Source of the DNA: Adineta steineri
Taxonomy: Eukaryota; Rotifera; Eurotatoria; Adinetida; Adinetidae
DNA: 64,000 bases
Reading direction: 5' to 3'
NCBI GenBank assembly: GCA_905250115.1
Contig: CAJNOI010000169.1
Coordinates: forward strand, 21,940-85,939
Part shown: in pieces, positions 12,301 through 23,490 of the stretch
How the letters are laid out: the number at the start of each line of letters is the position of its first letter
Numbering within the stretch: the stretch's first letter is position 1
Made by a program: the position numbers and the translations under genes
The notes under the pieces: generated by a model
The model's input: only the letters and a program-made list of their open reading frames with translations
The model's database searches: none
What the model was told of the DNA's origin: nothing

Positions 12301-15180
12301 AAATAATACATTTATATATTTATATAGAAAACAAAAAGCAAATTTACCCAATAAGAATTGTATCCGGATGATTATCTACGATTTGAACAAATAGATAACC
12401 AGTTGATTGAATTGATGAATTTCGACGATTTATTAATTGAACCATAAATTGATATGTTTGATTGGGTTGAAGAGAATGAGATAAAATAGTTATTGATGAA
12501 TTTATTGAATTATTAAATTCCCAACCCAATCTATTTGTTAAACATGATGGATTCGATGAATCGTTTCGTAAATCATCAATTGTTAATAAAGTACCATTCA
12601 AATTTGGAAAAGTATATTGGCCATATATACGACAAAAGTATTCATATTTCCAATTCTATTGAATAGGAAAAAAAAATAATCAAAAAAAAATATTCATATC
12701 TATTATTAATTACAGCAGTATTGAATGTATCTTCGTCTGGGTCAACTGAATATGTTCCAGGATCTATTACAAGATTGTCTTCATATCCATATGTGATCAT
12801 CGATGTTGCATATTGAATTAAATTTACTTTTATTAATGTTGGAATTATTTCAACATAGACCGATGTTGTTGTAGTTAAATTTGACATGTTAATTATTTTG
12901 ACAGTTAATTCTAATTCATATATACCAAGTGGAAATGTTTGTTCTGGAATATATAATTCACTTGATGTTGTTATGATTGATGATCCGACTTGAATTTCAT
13001 TTGAACAACTCGTATTGCAACTTTTTATTTTCCACTGAGTATTGATTAATAATGAATCGGCACAATTAAACTCAACAACTGAAACGATGTAAAAATCTCT
13101 ACTTCGTTGAAATTCAATTGGTGTTAATAATGTTGATGAACCAGGAATAAGTGTCACTGTTGGCGAAAAACATCCTAGAATGACAAATATTTCAATATTA
13201 TTATTTTTTATTAAAAATTATTGTAGAGAACAAACCTTGTATAATTTGCGTTGTGATTGGTATTGTTGACGTTGTGATCAGTATTGTTGGTATTGTTTCA
13301 TCTAAATTTAAATAACAGACTTGTTTATATTAATACAAAAAAAATGTAAATTTTTAACTAGTTAAAAATATTATGCATAAGATTGAAATGCTAAAACTGT
13401 TTAGTTATAAAAATATGGTCAAGTTAAGTGAGCTCCAAATTTCAAGTTTTTCGACAAATTGTAGTTTGTAACTATGTGTTTTTTTTCTTGAGCATCACCA
13501 GTCGACTCAGTACAGTCCAGAGTATCTATTAGAGCAATCAAAATTTGGAGCACACTTAACTTGACCTAAAAATATGTACCAATGAGTATCAATTCGAATT
13601 ATTCTCATGATACATGTTTCATACATATTCTTACTTCACTCTAATGGTAATTCTATTTTTTATTCATGTAAGGTACATTACCTTGAACAGTGGAGTTAGT
13701 ATCGACTAATGCAACAGTTTCTTGAACGATTGTAGGTCCAGTAACTTCTGGTGATATTGTAGTAACTAAGAATGTAATACACCATTGATCAGACTGAACA
13801 TTGAGATTATCAACGGCTGCAACACAAAGGCCTTGTAGACCACTTTGACTGGCTGATGGAGTCCAAGTAAAATTGATTTCATAGAAACCTACCAAATGAA
13901 AAATAATACAATACTAATTTGCAAAGTACAACATTTACTAACCTGAATTTTGATTTATAATTGCACTCTTGCTCATACCACTTGGACGACTGGAAAGAAA
14001 ATCGACAATACTAGTTCCTGTGCAAAATACGTGTGCAATGACATTTTCAGTAATATTCAAACCAATAGGTGCAATAATAGGATCTAAAATAATAAATGAT
14101 TATACAAATGTTCTGTAAAAGTTCTAAACTACCTCCATTTGTTTGATTTCCAATAATAATTGGTGGAGTACTGCAACTACTAATACTAGCATAACCATAG
14201 AAGAGAATTTGAAGAGGAGTGGAACTCATTGGTGTTGTTGTTGTGTTGCTATAATAATCTTCAATTTGTAAAGCAAGTACAGCATATGTATTAGCTTTTT
14301 GAAGTGTAAAGGTAATTGTGCAATTATTTCCGTTAAGAATGGCACCAGGAATACCATTACATATACCACCACATTCATCGTATGAATTTGTATTTGGTAA
14401 TGTTTTACTCGACCATCGACATTTTAATACATCAGTTCGATCAGGATCGGACATCTGAACAGCATGTACATATTGAACATTAATTTGCTTATAGATAACA
14501 GGTAGAGTGGCAACAAAAGGACTGGAATTTATATATCCATCTAGTCTAAGCGCAGTATTAATTCGGCTGACGATAGACCAACTTCCAGCGACTCCAACAA
14601 CAAGATTCGTTAACCAACAACAAGAACCGAAACCAATACTAAAATTACTGCCGACTGGTATTATTTTTGTTTGAGAATTTTCACCAAAGCTAACATCAAG
14701 ATTGATATTGTAATCAGTACAGTATGTTTGTGTGGTCATAGGAATCCAAGAACGGTAAGTGCCAGAAACGACAGTAAGCGAGCCCTGATCTCCTATCATA
14801 GGACTCTGTGCAGCGATGCTTGCATCATTGCACGTATATGAGCTACGACGCCATGAAAACTGTTCCGTTACTAGAATGGCAACTGTACTGCCCGATGGAG
14901 TATTATTCAAAGGACGCCTACAAAAAAAAGTAAACTTTGTAAAAAGAAACCAAATAAAAATTGTTAGTAATTCACCATGTAATTGTCCCACCACGGAAAT
15001 GAGAAGCATGTACAGTAGTAACTAATAGAAATGAAGAATATTATGTAAAAATTTCATGAATAAAAAGAAGGATATGAGTCGTTTTAATACTATTACGAAA
15101 AACTTTATTAATTCTTTACCTATTATTTGTCCAATGATGATGTAAATAATCCATAGATTTACATCACGTATAAATATCAT
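3339..15180 (-). CDS. Polycystin-1-like receptor-channel (REJ, GPS, PLAT, polycystin channel)
   Basis: Polycystin family large membrane protein that couples an adhesive ectodomain to a PKD/TRPP-type cation channel. I joined 30 exons on the minus strand, all GT-AG and in phase, giving 2,506 aa; main exons: 15120-15180 (start MIFIRDVNLW, signal peptide), 14976-15021, 14133-14917, 13943-14083, 13682-13888, 13236-13301, 12714-13174, 12348-12655, 12082-12296, 11387-11641, 10970-11326, 10855-10913, 10603-10794, 10425-10550, 9586-9700, 9210-9526, 8759-9158, 8447-8700, 8157-8384, 7347-7448, 7175-7290, 6953-7118, 6612-6905, 6417-6559, 6009-6360, 5331-5588, 4676-5279, 3595-4332, 3427-3542, 3339-3377. 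Residues about 20-410 hold a SHFRGGTITW module and a TWTPS...DQWCITFLV module; about 436-1090 are REJ-like; the GPS (CFSNHLTTFA) lies near 1465, followed by the first membrane helix; PLAT about 1532-1660; the polycystin extracellular loop about 2009-2209; channel helices about 2210-2455 (DILMYLYGFC, FISIINDGF). Introns of 343-724 bases at 4333, 5589, 7449, 9701, 11642 and 13302 carry insertions; the others are short. Confidence 0.85.
4384..4641. mobile_element. Small TIR element with telomere-like core in a polycystin intron
   Basis: GTACTGAGTTCA (4384-4395) and its exact reverse complement TGAACTCAGTAC (4630-4641) bound a 258-base insert. The core (about 4446-4515) is a TGTGGG-like tract followed by CACACCC. 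It explains why the intron 4333-4675 is 343 bases instead of about 50. No open frame. Confidence 0.55.
5700..5815. repeat. GGCGAAAGTCC palindromic repeat, copy 1 (intron)
   Basis: GC-richer patch with several inverted copies of ACTTTCGCCA / TGGCGAAAGT, sitting in the 420-base intron 5589-6008 of the polycystin gene. A related patch is at 9790-9895. Probably parts of one non-autonomous element family. Confidence 0.45.
9790..9895. repeat. GGCGAAAGTCC palindromic repeat, copy 2 (intron)
   Basis: GACTTTCGCCAACTGG, CGCCACTGGCGAAAGT and ACGAAAGTCTTATTGGCG follow each other in the 724-base intron 9701-10424. Shares ACTTTCGCCAACTG and CGCCACTGGCGAAA with copy 1. Confidence 0.45.
10060..10275. mobile_element. 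GC-rich insertion with GGGGCGTAGCTAG, possible DNA transposon remnant
   Basis: A GC-rich island of about 215 bases in an AT-rich intron of the polycystin gene. It includes AGGGGCGTAGCTAGAGG, which resembles terminal sequences of hAT-like non-autonomous elements seen in many animals. That likeness is from memory and ends could not be fixed. The two overlapping reading frames here are not genes. Confidence 0.3.
13417..13566. mobile_element. 150-bp TIR element with 9-bp target duplication
   Basis: Ends GGTCAAGTTAAGTG... and ...CACTTAACTTGACC form inverted repeats of about 26 bases with one mismatch. The element is flanked on both sides by the direct repeat TAAAAATAT (13408-13416 and 13567-13575), a 9-base target-site duplication. 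It sits in intron 13302-13681 of the polycystin gene. A 9-base duplication fits Mutator-like elements, among others. Non-coding. Confidence 0.75.
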
Positions 15181-17518
15181 TATAAATAATAGAAATATTT
15201 TTTTTTGTTGTCACCTTGTTAAGTAATAACAAAAAAAAAGAATTTCAAACAAAATGTCCTCAATTTTTTCCTTATCCCAAGAAAACGAGAATACAAATGC
15301 AATGAAACTAGTAAATTCTTCTTTAATATATTTACTTTTTTTCTCTAACACACTCGATCAACAATTTGCCGATTATTCATTCAATTTAAGATATATGATT
15401 TTAATTACAATACATTCAAAAATCAATAATAATTGAGTAAATAAGTTTCCGAACGAAGAAAATTATTATCCTAGAATTGCTCATATTAATTCCAGTAAAT
15501 AAAAGTCATGAACAAAAATTTATTTACTCTTTAATGTTACAAATATCCATAAAATAAAAACTATAGAAAAAGAGACTTTTGTGAGTGCAGTAATTTTACA
15601 TCTTTTTTTAAATAAATTTGTTAAATATGAACAACACAAATCAATAGACATCCTGTGAACACAAAATAATTTTTTTAGCCTTATTGAATGAACACATTTA
15701 TGAAACATCAATATATATAACTGAAAAATTTATTATAAGCTCTGTATTACGGTTTCAATATGTCTATTTGCTGGAAAAAAAAGAAACGAGGTAATAAAAT
15801 TATTTTCTCTATTATAAAAAAAACCTTCTAGCGTTTTCTTACTATTTTAAAGTTGTCCAGAAAAGATTGGTAGAAAAGAATGTATGTTTGATTAATGACT
15901 TTTAGTATTTTTGGACAATCAACATCAACAAAAAAGAAAAAACGGGAAAAGAAATTATTGACGTCAGTGTAAGTCATGTCTTTTTATTTGACTTTTTTAA
16001 TATTACTTATTCTCCATCTATAACATAGAAATACTTTGGTACATCACATACTTGTGGAACTCGAGTTTTGAACTTTAAAGACCATTATGTGAGAGATTGA
16101 TTTGTTAGTGTGAATTTAAGTCATAGGAGAGGATGAGCTTAGGTAATTGGGAGAGGAATATTACAAAAAAAGTAGAAGTTTAAAACTCGAGGATAATAGA
16201 TTAATCATGTCTACGCTACTGAATCAAGGAGATAAAAAAAACTGTTTGAATTAATTTATAAATTATATAATATGTACTAGAGTATACAATAATTTTGTAA
16301 AGAGAATGAAACTTACATATTATCCTATATTGTTACTTGAATGATTGTTAGAGTCTTGTGTCAAAACGTGCTTCAATTAAAAATCATTACTGATACTTTT
16401 GCTGGAACTGTTCATTTTATTCCTACAATTACAATGACAATAAATAAATGTCAAGGTCAAAATTTTGATAAAGTTAGTCTATATCTTCCAAAATCCTAAT
16501 TTTCTCACGGTCATTTTTATACAGGATGTTTAAAGATTTAAGTAAAAAGCATCTCTAGATAGGGCAAAATGAATAATAAACAAACTGTAACAGATAATGT
16601 TATTTACAAAGAATTTTTTTCATCAATTTTATAATTAATATTTTGAGTTTTTCATTCTAGTAAGTTTTTAATGTTCAATAAATCAAACTATTAATATAAA
16701 GATTTTATTGAATACAATTCTTCACAAGGACCTCTAATAATCATATAATAAAGTATAGTTATAAGATAGAACGAGAAAGAGCTGATCAAGTATATTCATG
16801 ATCCTTTTTTTTTCTTTCAGAAATACAAAAGAAAGAGTAAGCATCATCTCATTGTGAGACTAAAATTCTTTTATGTTAATTAACAAATAAATATAATCAT
16901 ATTAAATCAAAAATAAATATGTTTAAAATCAATATAAAAATATTGAATAATATCAGAAAAAATAAAATATTTATTTTGTTTATTTTGAGGTTATCCTCTA
17001 AGAAATATTTCTTTATTTGAATTATATTAGTTTATAGTAATTTATAAATCATATTTCATTTACGATAAATAAATGAAAATATTAGTCGTCGTTTTTGTTT
17101 TGTTATAAATGATGTTTATTCACACGTTAGTTTTATTTCAAACATGATTCATACTTATTTTTAACTTCATAATGAGACAATATTCACTCTTTCTTTTATA
17201 TTTCTATATGAAAAATAAAAAACGGTGATAATAATCGATCATTTCTTGCTCTCTTTCTATCTTATTACCGTATTTTATTATACGATTATACCACGTGAAG
17301 ATAAACTCAATAGATATACATTATTACTGAATCATAATCAAATATTCTTTCTTTGTTTTGCACCGAAAGAAAAAAAACAGATATTATTACTGTATTTAGG
17401 AGCATTAAGTATAAAATAATACAATATAAATAGAGAAAGCTTTCATATCGATTTGTATTAAACAATTTATATTAGTCCTTCAATAAAAATATATATAAAT
17501 ATATTTCTTTTATCAACA
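15181..17518. other. Intergenic, divergent promoter region with a Helitron relic
   Basis: Lies between the divergent polycystin gene and the small secreted-protein gene. AT-rich, many short poly(T)/poly(A) runs. Apart from the helicase relic at 16384-16634 I see no supported coding sequence; short reading frames near 15254 and 15520 have no exon-like signals or recognisable content. Confidence 0.5.
16384..16634 (+). pseudogene. Decayed Helitron-type PIF1-like helicase C-terminus
   Basis: Translation reads ITDTFAGTVHFIPTIT then MTINKCQGQNFDKVSLYLP, a stop, then FSHGHFY, and after a gap DNVIYKEFF near the end. This follows the C-terminal order of Helitron Rep/helicase proteins (MTINKSQGQ-like motif, FSHGQ-like motif, VYKE-like tail). 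There is an in-frame stop and at least one frame change, and no Rep or upstream helicase motif is present, so it is a short dead fragment. No Helitron ends were identified. Confidence 0.6.
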
Positions 17519-18033
17519 ATGGTTATTGTGGATAAAATATTATTTGTATCAATATTATCTTTTTTTGGATATGTTGTTGTAAATCTACCATCGGGCTTTG
17601 CTGCACCTTTAGAATGTAATAACGATTACACAAGTGAGTAGAATATTTATTGCTATTGTGCATATTTTATTTTGGTATTTATTTTAAAATAGAAGAGGAA
17701 TTGGACGATTACTGCAAAAATCATGGAGGAGAAAAACCAGACATATGTAAAGAGTATTGTCAGAAAGCACGTACGATTGATACCTCATACTTACCACCTC
17801 CATTGGACAAGTTGAATCAAACTTTGATTGGTCAATTACGAGTTTTATGTGATGGTTTTTGTTACGAAAACAGTACATGCTTTTGTACCATAGGTAGTGG
17901 TGAATTAGATAAAAAACTATTGAGTATTAAGATTGGACAGACCAGTCCAGAATATACATTTGTTACTACACCGGTTGTTATAGGTGGTAAAAATATCACT
18001 TTAGCTGCACTTATTTGTGAAGACCCTAAATAA
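17519..18033 (+). CDS. Small secreted Cys-rich protein
   Basis: Two exons, 17519-17633 and 17693-18033, with a GTGAGT donor and AAAATAG acceptor, phase 1; 151 aa. The N-terminus MVIVDKILFVSILSFFGYVV is a typical signal peptide, with likely cleavage after PSGFAA. The mature part has about ten cysteines (for example YCKNHGG, DICKEYC, LCDGFCYENSTCFC) and ends TLAALICEDPK. Probably a disulfide-bonded extracellular protein. I do not recognise the family. The start is the first ATG after an AT-rich leader and is supported by the signal peptide. Without the short intron the second exon would look like an unrelated longer frame. Confidence 0.65.
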
Positions 18034-19959
18034 ATCTGATTCAATATAAATTATTTTTTCTACATTAAACAAAATATTATAATCAAGCTTACTATTTCTA
18101 TACTTATATAAATATTGTATTGTGCGGATTATTTTTTATTTTTAATAAACTTCTGTTTTCTTTCAAATGCAAGAGTGTTTAAATAAAAATTAAATAAATT
18201 ATTTCAAGTTTAATGTTTATATTTATGTTTCGATTGTTAATCATAAATATAATGAGAAACTAAATTATAATTCTTATGTTTCAAAGTCTCTTCGTTAACT
18301 TTCAAACAGAATATTTTATTTTTGTTGTAAAGTTGATTTCTAAAACCTGAATTGATTACTAATATAAATAAATGCGGAAACTTCGGATTTTATCCGAGAG
18401 TTATGTGTACTGCAAAAAGTATATATGGAGATATCAGTATTTTTGCAATAACTCGACAATGGCTCAACTTCGGACTCCACCGAGATCTTGATGACAGTGA
18501 ATTGTGTAGAAAATTTCATCAAAATCTGTCTCTCCTTTCGAAAGTTACCGTGCATACGGTCAACGTGACTTGTATTTATGTACATGTATACAGAAGATAT
18601 CCAATAGCAAACTCAATCATGTAAATGAACCCTATACAACTCTTGTCTGATTTTATATTTTTTGCTATGATTATAATAAGCAAACTAGTTATATTGAAGT
18701 AGGGATGATTTAATCTTTTATATAATTAGAGAAGATTTTTTTATGTATCGTTTTATTTTTTTACTCTCTTTTCTTCATGCTTTCATATTGAATATTGTAT
18801 CATGTTTTATCTTATTTCTATTACTTATGTTCTTTTTTATGTTCACCTTGTTACTGTTACATGATCAAAAACCAGATTATATCAATAAACTAAAAACTAA
18901 TACAAATGTTGTCGTATATGAAATATACCAATAGAGTATTCGTAAAATTAGAAACGAGTAGTTTCTTATCGTACTTAAATACTCGGTAGTTTTACATAAG
19001 TATTCGCTAGTAGTACTCGAACACTTAATGTGTATGACAGATACAACATATTAGCACTCAAACATCATAAGTACTCATGAGTTCTTGTGACATTTTCTAG
19101 CGTAAGTACTTTTTGAGTACTTCGATATGAGTTCTTTCACTAGGGGAAGATCTTCTTAAATTATTAATGTCATCGTCAGATTTTCTTTTTGATATCTATT
19201 TCTTCCTATTGATATGGCATATGTCTTCTTCAAGGTATAAGCTTTCTTATGAGCTGTAGGCGAATGTGGAGTCAGTATCTTCTATTCTCAAATCATTACG
19301 TCTGAAATATAATAAGTTTTCACTAGATTATCACCTTATCTTTTACAACCGTTGATAAAACTTTGCTTTGTGTCGTATATATCTAGATTTACAGGAAATT
19401 TCAAATATTATCGCGGAATAAATCATTATTTCAATCAACAATATAATTAAAGAGAAATTTCGAACGTACTACCAACATAATCCTTGATACATCGCAGATT
19501 ACAATTTCAAACCTGTAATCTTATCTTATTTTTTTGTTTTACTTTACATCAGATATCAAAAGATTAAAATTAATAATCTTTTTTTCAGCATTTCTGTTTC
19601 AAGCATATGACAAAAGAAAATTACATTTTCTTTCTATTTGACTTACTTTACTGTTGGTGACAGATAAAAAATCTTCATCATCAAATAATAAACCATCCCT
19701 TAGATTAATTAAACGTTGGAAATTTCAAAGTAAGGTAGTTTTTTCATTAAGTTTTCTCTAATTCTGGATTATAATATAACAGGAAAAGTATGACATATTC
19801 TTAACTGTCGATTATTTATCAGAATTAAGATTAAAACTTGTTTACTGTGTTTTTGTGATAGTTTTGTAACATGTATTATCATTCAAGATGATTTTAACTA
19901 TCGAAGTTTGAGATATTTTTCTTCAGAAAACCAAAACTTGAATGAATTAAATCTTTCTC
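18034..19959. other. Intergenic with dispersed repeat and GAGTACT-rich stretch
   Basis: Contains one copy of a dispersed repeat (18438-18559) and a patch at 18945-19150 with many copies of GAGTACT/AGTACTC, which ends CTAGGGGA much as the element at 4384 is followed by CTAGGGAA. A 63-codon hydrophobic frame at 18743 is low complexity and not supported. At about 19663-19735 an AG is followed by a basic/Ser stretch (KKSSSSNNKPSLRLIKRW) that could be a stray exon, but I cannot connect it. Confidence 0.4.
18438..18559 (+). repeat. Dispersed repeat, copy left of GPCR gene
   Basis: About 122 bases from TATTTTTGCAATAACTCGA to GTGCATACGGTC. Same-orientation copy at 21327-21450 with roughly 90% identity by eye. 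The wording (CTCAACTTCGGACTCCACC, TTTCATCAAAATCTGTCTC) suggests a transposon-derived tail. Confidence 0.75.
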
Positions 19960-21130
19960 ATGAGTAATACTTCATCCTCTCTTTCTTTAGATACGATGGG
20001 TACTACAGTTTCATCTTTCCCAATAAATTTTGCTTTGTTAAATCAAATTATTAATCGTTATATTTCCATTGTTCTTCTATTTTTTGGTATAATTGGAAAT
20101 ATATTAAATATATTAGTATTTACACGTAAAATATTTCGTAACAATATTTGTGTTACCTATTTTCTGGCATCAGCTATTTTTGATTTTCTTTTTATTATAA
20201 TTGGACTTATTCCTCGGACATTAAATGGATTTAATGTCGATCCAACACAAAATTCAGCTATTATTTGTAAACTGAAATTTTTCATAATATATCTTTCAGG
20301 ATATACAGCTGCATGGTTTATTGGTTTCGCCTCCATTGAACGATATCTTACTTCATCAACAGACGTCAACACACGTCAACTAATTACAATGAAGCGTGCT
20401 CATCTCTCTATGGTCTTCATTATTTTGTTCGGATTTTTGGCATTTGGTGAACAATTTTATTGTATTGATATTAACCAAAACTTTTTAGGGTCATCACAAT
20501 CATGTTTTCAATTAAGATTAAATATTCAATGTCAAATTGTTGATAGTCTAATGCAATTTTTATTCCAAATCTTAGCACCAGCACTAATGATGATTGTATT
20601 TGGATCGTTAACATTACGAAATATTCGTCGAAAACATCGTCGTATCAACGTAATACAAACAGCTAATAGACCTTCATCGATGGCCACAATTACAAACGCA
20701 ATCCCTATTCCTATACCACAGCAGCCAATAAACAATACAAACGGTCAAAATAAACAACCATCTTCCAAAGAAGTTAATCGAGTGACACAAAAACGTGAAG
20801 CACAATTAAGTTTAATATTATTCATACAAGTAAGTTCTACAGATAAAAAATATTTCGTTATCTAACTGTTTATTTGTATAGATTGCTGTCTTCGTTATTT
20901 CTTCGTTTCCCTTAGGTGTGTATAAACTTTATTCCGTGGCAACTATTTATGACACAAAATCTGTTCTACGTGTAGCCATTGAAAATACACTATTTAATAT
21001 ATTTGTAATATGTGCATATCTTAATAATGCTATCAAGTTTTATATTTATACTTTATGTGGTACCGTATTTCGACAAGAATTAATGAAATCATTTGTTTTT
21101 GCTAAAATAACACGTTTATTAAACAGATAG
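19960..21130 (+). CDS. Rhodopsin-like GPCR (neuropeptide receptor type)
   Basis: Two exons, 19960-20829 and 20882-21130, donor CAA/GTAAGT and acceptor TTTGTATAG; 372 aa. Short N-terminus with possible N-glycosylation (SNTS), then seven hydrophobic segments. Helix 1 has the GN motif (FFGIIGNILNILVF), helix 2 has the conserved Asp (SAIFDFLF), Cys in ICKLKFF and in SQSCFQL can form the usual helix 3-loop 2 disulfide, and the helix 3 end reads ERY in place of DRY. Helix 7 reads NNAIKFYIYTLCG, a variant of NPxxY followed by the amphipathic helix 8 (FRQEL). Loop 3 is long and polar (about 60 residues). This pattern fits FMRFamide/orphan peptide receptors expanded in rotifers; the ligand cannot be told. 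Flanked by two direct repeats. Confidence 0.85.
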
Positions 21131-22165
21131 TATGATTAATGACCGAACAAATCTTTAATTTAAAAAAAACTATCGAAATGATCGAATGACTTTGCAAAAA
21201 CTGGTATAATACTGTATGCATACTAAGATTAAATTAAATATTGTATAAAAAATGATTTTTTCATGGTAAAATAAAATAAGTTGTCATGAAGTGATATACA
21301 AAATTGAAATAAAGTAGAATAATAAATATTTTTGCAATAACTCGAGAATGGCTCAACTTCGGACTCCACCGAGATCTTAATGAGACTGAATTGTGTAGAA
21401 AATTTCATCAAAATCTATCTCTCCTTTCGAAAGTTATCGTGTATACGGCCGGTCGGATGGACACATTGACCGATTCTAGAATGTACCCACTTTTTGAGTA
21501 CACAAAAAGCAAAGTTATCAATATTTGTATTTATCAAATTCTTATTTTTCTATTGATTTAACTTGAATAGATTAGTTTATGTATATTTGATTACAATCAA
21601 TTGAATGAATAAAATTCTAACACGTTTTGTTTCAAAATTATTTAACTAATATTGCTGTCATACTTCAGATTTTTCTAAAAAAAGTTCTGTAAGTTAAATG
21701 AATCATTAGAATACTATATATAGCTTTTTTTCACAGAAACGAAATAGATGGATATTGTAAGAAGCAATTACATCTGCAAGTCTATTGACTGACTAAACAA
21801 TACACAAATATAAATATATATATAGAACTACAGAACGAGAAAAGGACATGGTCAGCGATAGTGAACGGCATCTATGACAAATTCTTGCTTATACTCATCA
21901 TACTTTCTTATTGGAAGCCATTTTAATCATCGAAACATCTATATGAAGCCAACACAAAAAATAAAAATCGTTTTTTCATTCTGCATATTCTTTGTCTTTA
22001 AATGTATGTAAAACAAAATAATTTTTTTCTACTTTTCTTGTTTTTTTTACATATGACAGAACGATAAAAGTATTTCGAACAAGTTACTGTTTTAGTCAGT
22101 AAAAAAAGAAAAAATTTAATTATGATATTAATCTATCATTTTTTTTTGTATTTAGTATATAAAAC
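21131..22165. other. Intergenic, second copy of the dispersed repeat
   Basis: After the repeat copy at 21327-21450 the sequence continues with CGGCCGGTCGGATGGACACA and then AT-rich DNA. I see no exon. Confidence 0.5.
21327..21450 (+). repeat. Dispersed repeat, copy right of GPCR gene
   Basis: Same orientation as the copy at 18438-18559, about 2.9 kb away, with the GPCR gene between them. Extends on its 3' side into GGCCGGTCGGATGGACACA. Confidence 0.75.
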
Positions 22166-22966
22166 ATGCCAAGTCCAGTTGTTCATATTAGTTTTGCACT
22201 AGGATTTGGAACATTTATTATGACATTGACGAAAGGATCTTTTACAGCTATTCATTGTCTTATATTATCTTTAAATGCATTTTTTGGACCTGATATTGGA
22301 ACTTTTCTAGGTTGGTGCTTATCAATTACATTTCCTGCATTGGCTGATCAAGCTATGGCATGGATTCATGATAGTATTGGATATATTATAATAATTGCAC
22401 CTATTCAAGCTATTTTATGTTCGAAATTATCGAAAAAATTTATTGATTGGAAATATTCAAGATCTTTTAATAATGATTTAGATGATGTTAATATAGAACA
22501 AATAAATAAAAATTTAATATCTTTAAATATAAAAGATTGTTATTTATTAGCAGTTGCTGGTTGTATATTACATTTTCAATTAGATCATATATTCGAAGAA
22601 AATGGTCAAAATAAACTTTATCTATGGATTTTATCAACTGGATATTTTACAAAACCAACACCTCCATTTTTACCTTTATCTGTTATTTTTGTTGGTGTAT
22701 GTACATGTACATTATTTTTTGGATTTGCTTGGATTCATTTATTTTCATCTACAATTTCAAAACAAACTTTGACAATTAAATTAAAATATACATTCAGTTT
22801 ATTTTTAGCTATTTTTAGTATATATATTAGTTATTTATTTATATCACAAATTATTCTTGGAAAAAAAGCTGTTATTGGAGAAGAAGCAGATTTAGGTGTA
22901 TTAACTTTTATCATTATATTTCATTTTTTACCTTTTATTTTATGTCTACTTTCGATACATAACTAA
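22166..22966 (+). CDS. Intronless multi-pass membrane protein, YdjM-like hydrolase family (tentative)
   Basis: Single open frame of 266 aa starting MPSPVVHISF, with no introns in a region where most genes have several. About six hydrophobic segments. Conserved-looking polar residues sit near the starts of helices: H7 (PVVHIS), GPDIG near 42, W-I-H-D near 66-69, and HFQLDH near 136-141. This spacing of His and Asp at membrane edges recalls the LexA-binding/YdjM family of membrane-bound metal-dependent hydrolases, which are bacterial and also found in some plants and algae. Function unknown; family call is by motif only. A bacterial/algal-type origin is possible and would fit the absence of introns. 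It lies 0.5 kb upstream of the CMAH-like gene on the same strand. Confidence 0.6.
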   Translation: MPSPVVHISFALGFGTFIMTLTKGSFTAIHCLILSLNAFFGPDIGTFLGWCLSITFPALADQAMAWIHDSIGYIIIIAPIQAILCSKLSKKFIDWKYSRSFNNDLDDVNIEQINKNLISLNIKDCYLLAVAGCILHFQLDHIFEENGQNKLYLWILSTGYFTKPTPPFLPLSVIFVGVCTCTLFFGFAWIHLFSSTISKQTLTIKLKYTFSLFLAIFSIYISYLFISQIILGKKAVIGEEADLGVLTFIIIFHFLPFILCLLSIHN

Positions 22967-23490
22967 AATTATACTATTCTTTTTTTTATATAGTCAGATT
23001 GAATAATTCTATTTTTAAATAATTAGAATAAAAATTTATAAGAAAATGAATAAATTTTTTTTAATTGTAAAACAAATATGAAAATGTTTAGATTGAATAG
23101 ACGGCATCAGCTATATATATATACTTCCTTCTTTTCTTTTATGATAATCAATGACATCATTTGAATAAAAAGTTGGTGACATACTATTTGATGATTATCA
23201 TTCAACAATAGAAGCAAAGAAATATTAGAGCAGATTTTTGTCGTGCTGTCGCTCATTTTTTTTCTTCGGAATAAAAAGAAAAACATTCATTTCCTATCAA
23301 GAAATACTTACTATCGTAGAAAGAAATCAATGGAGAAAATGTCGTAGAACAAAGTACGATCATCGGTCTCATATAAAAGTAAAATAAGTCTTTTTTTTTG
23401 CTTCTAGTAGATATATTAAGTATAAAATATTTTAGCACGGTAAAGAAAGTTTCTATGAGAATTTAATATATTTTAAAGATAAAATAAATC
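22967..23490. other. Short intergenic region between two intronless genes
   Basis: AT-rich; nothing recognised. The frame reading leftward near 23253-23438 is AT-rich and not supported. Confidence 0.5.

Noticed and set aside
18743..18934. 63-codon hydrophobic frame
   Set aside because: Low-complexity Phe/Leu from T-rich DNA, no splice or conserved features; kept out of the gene list.
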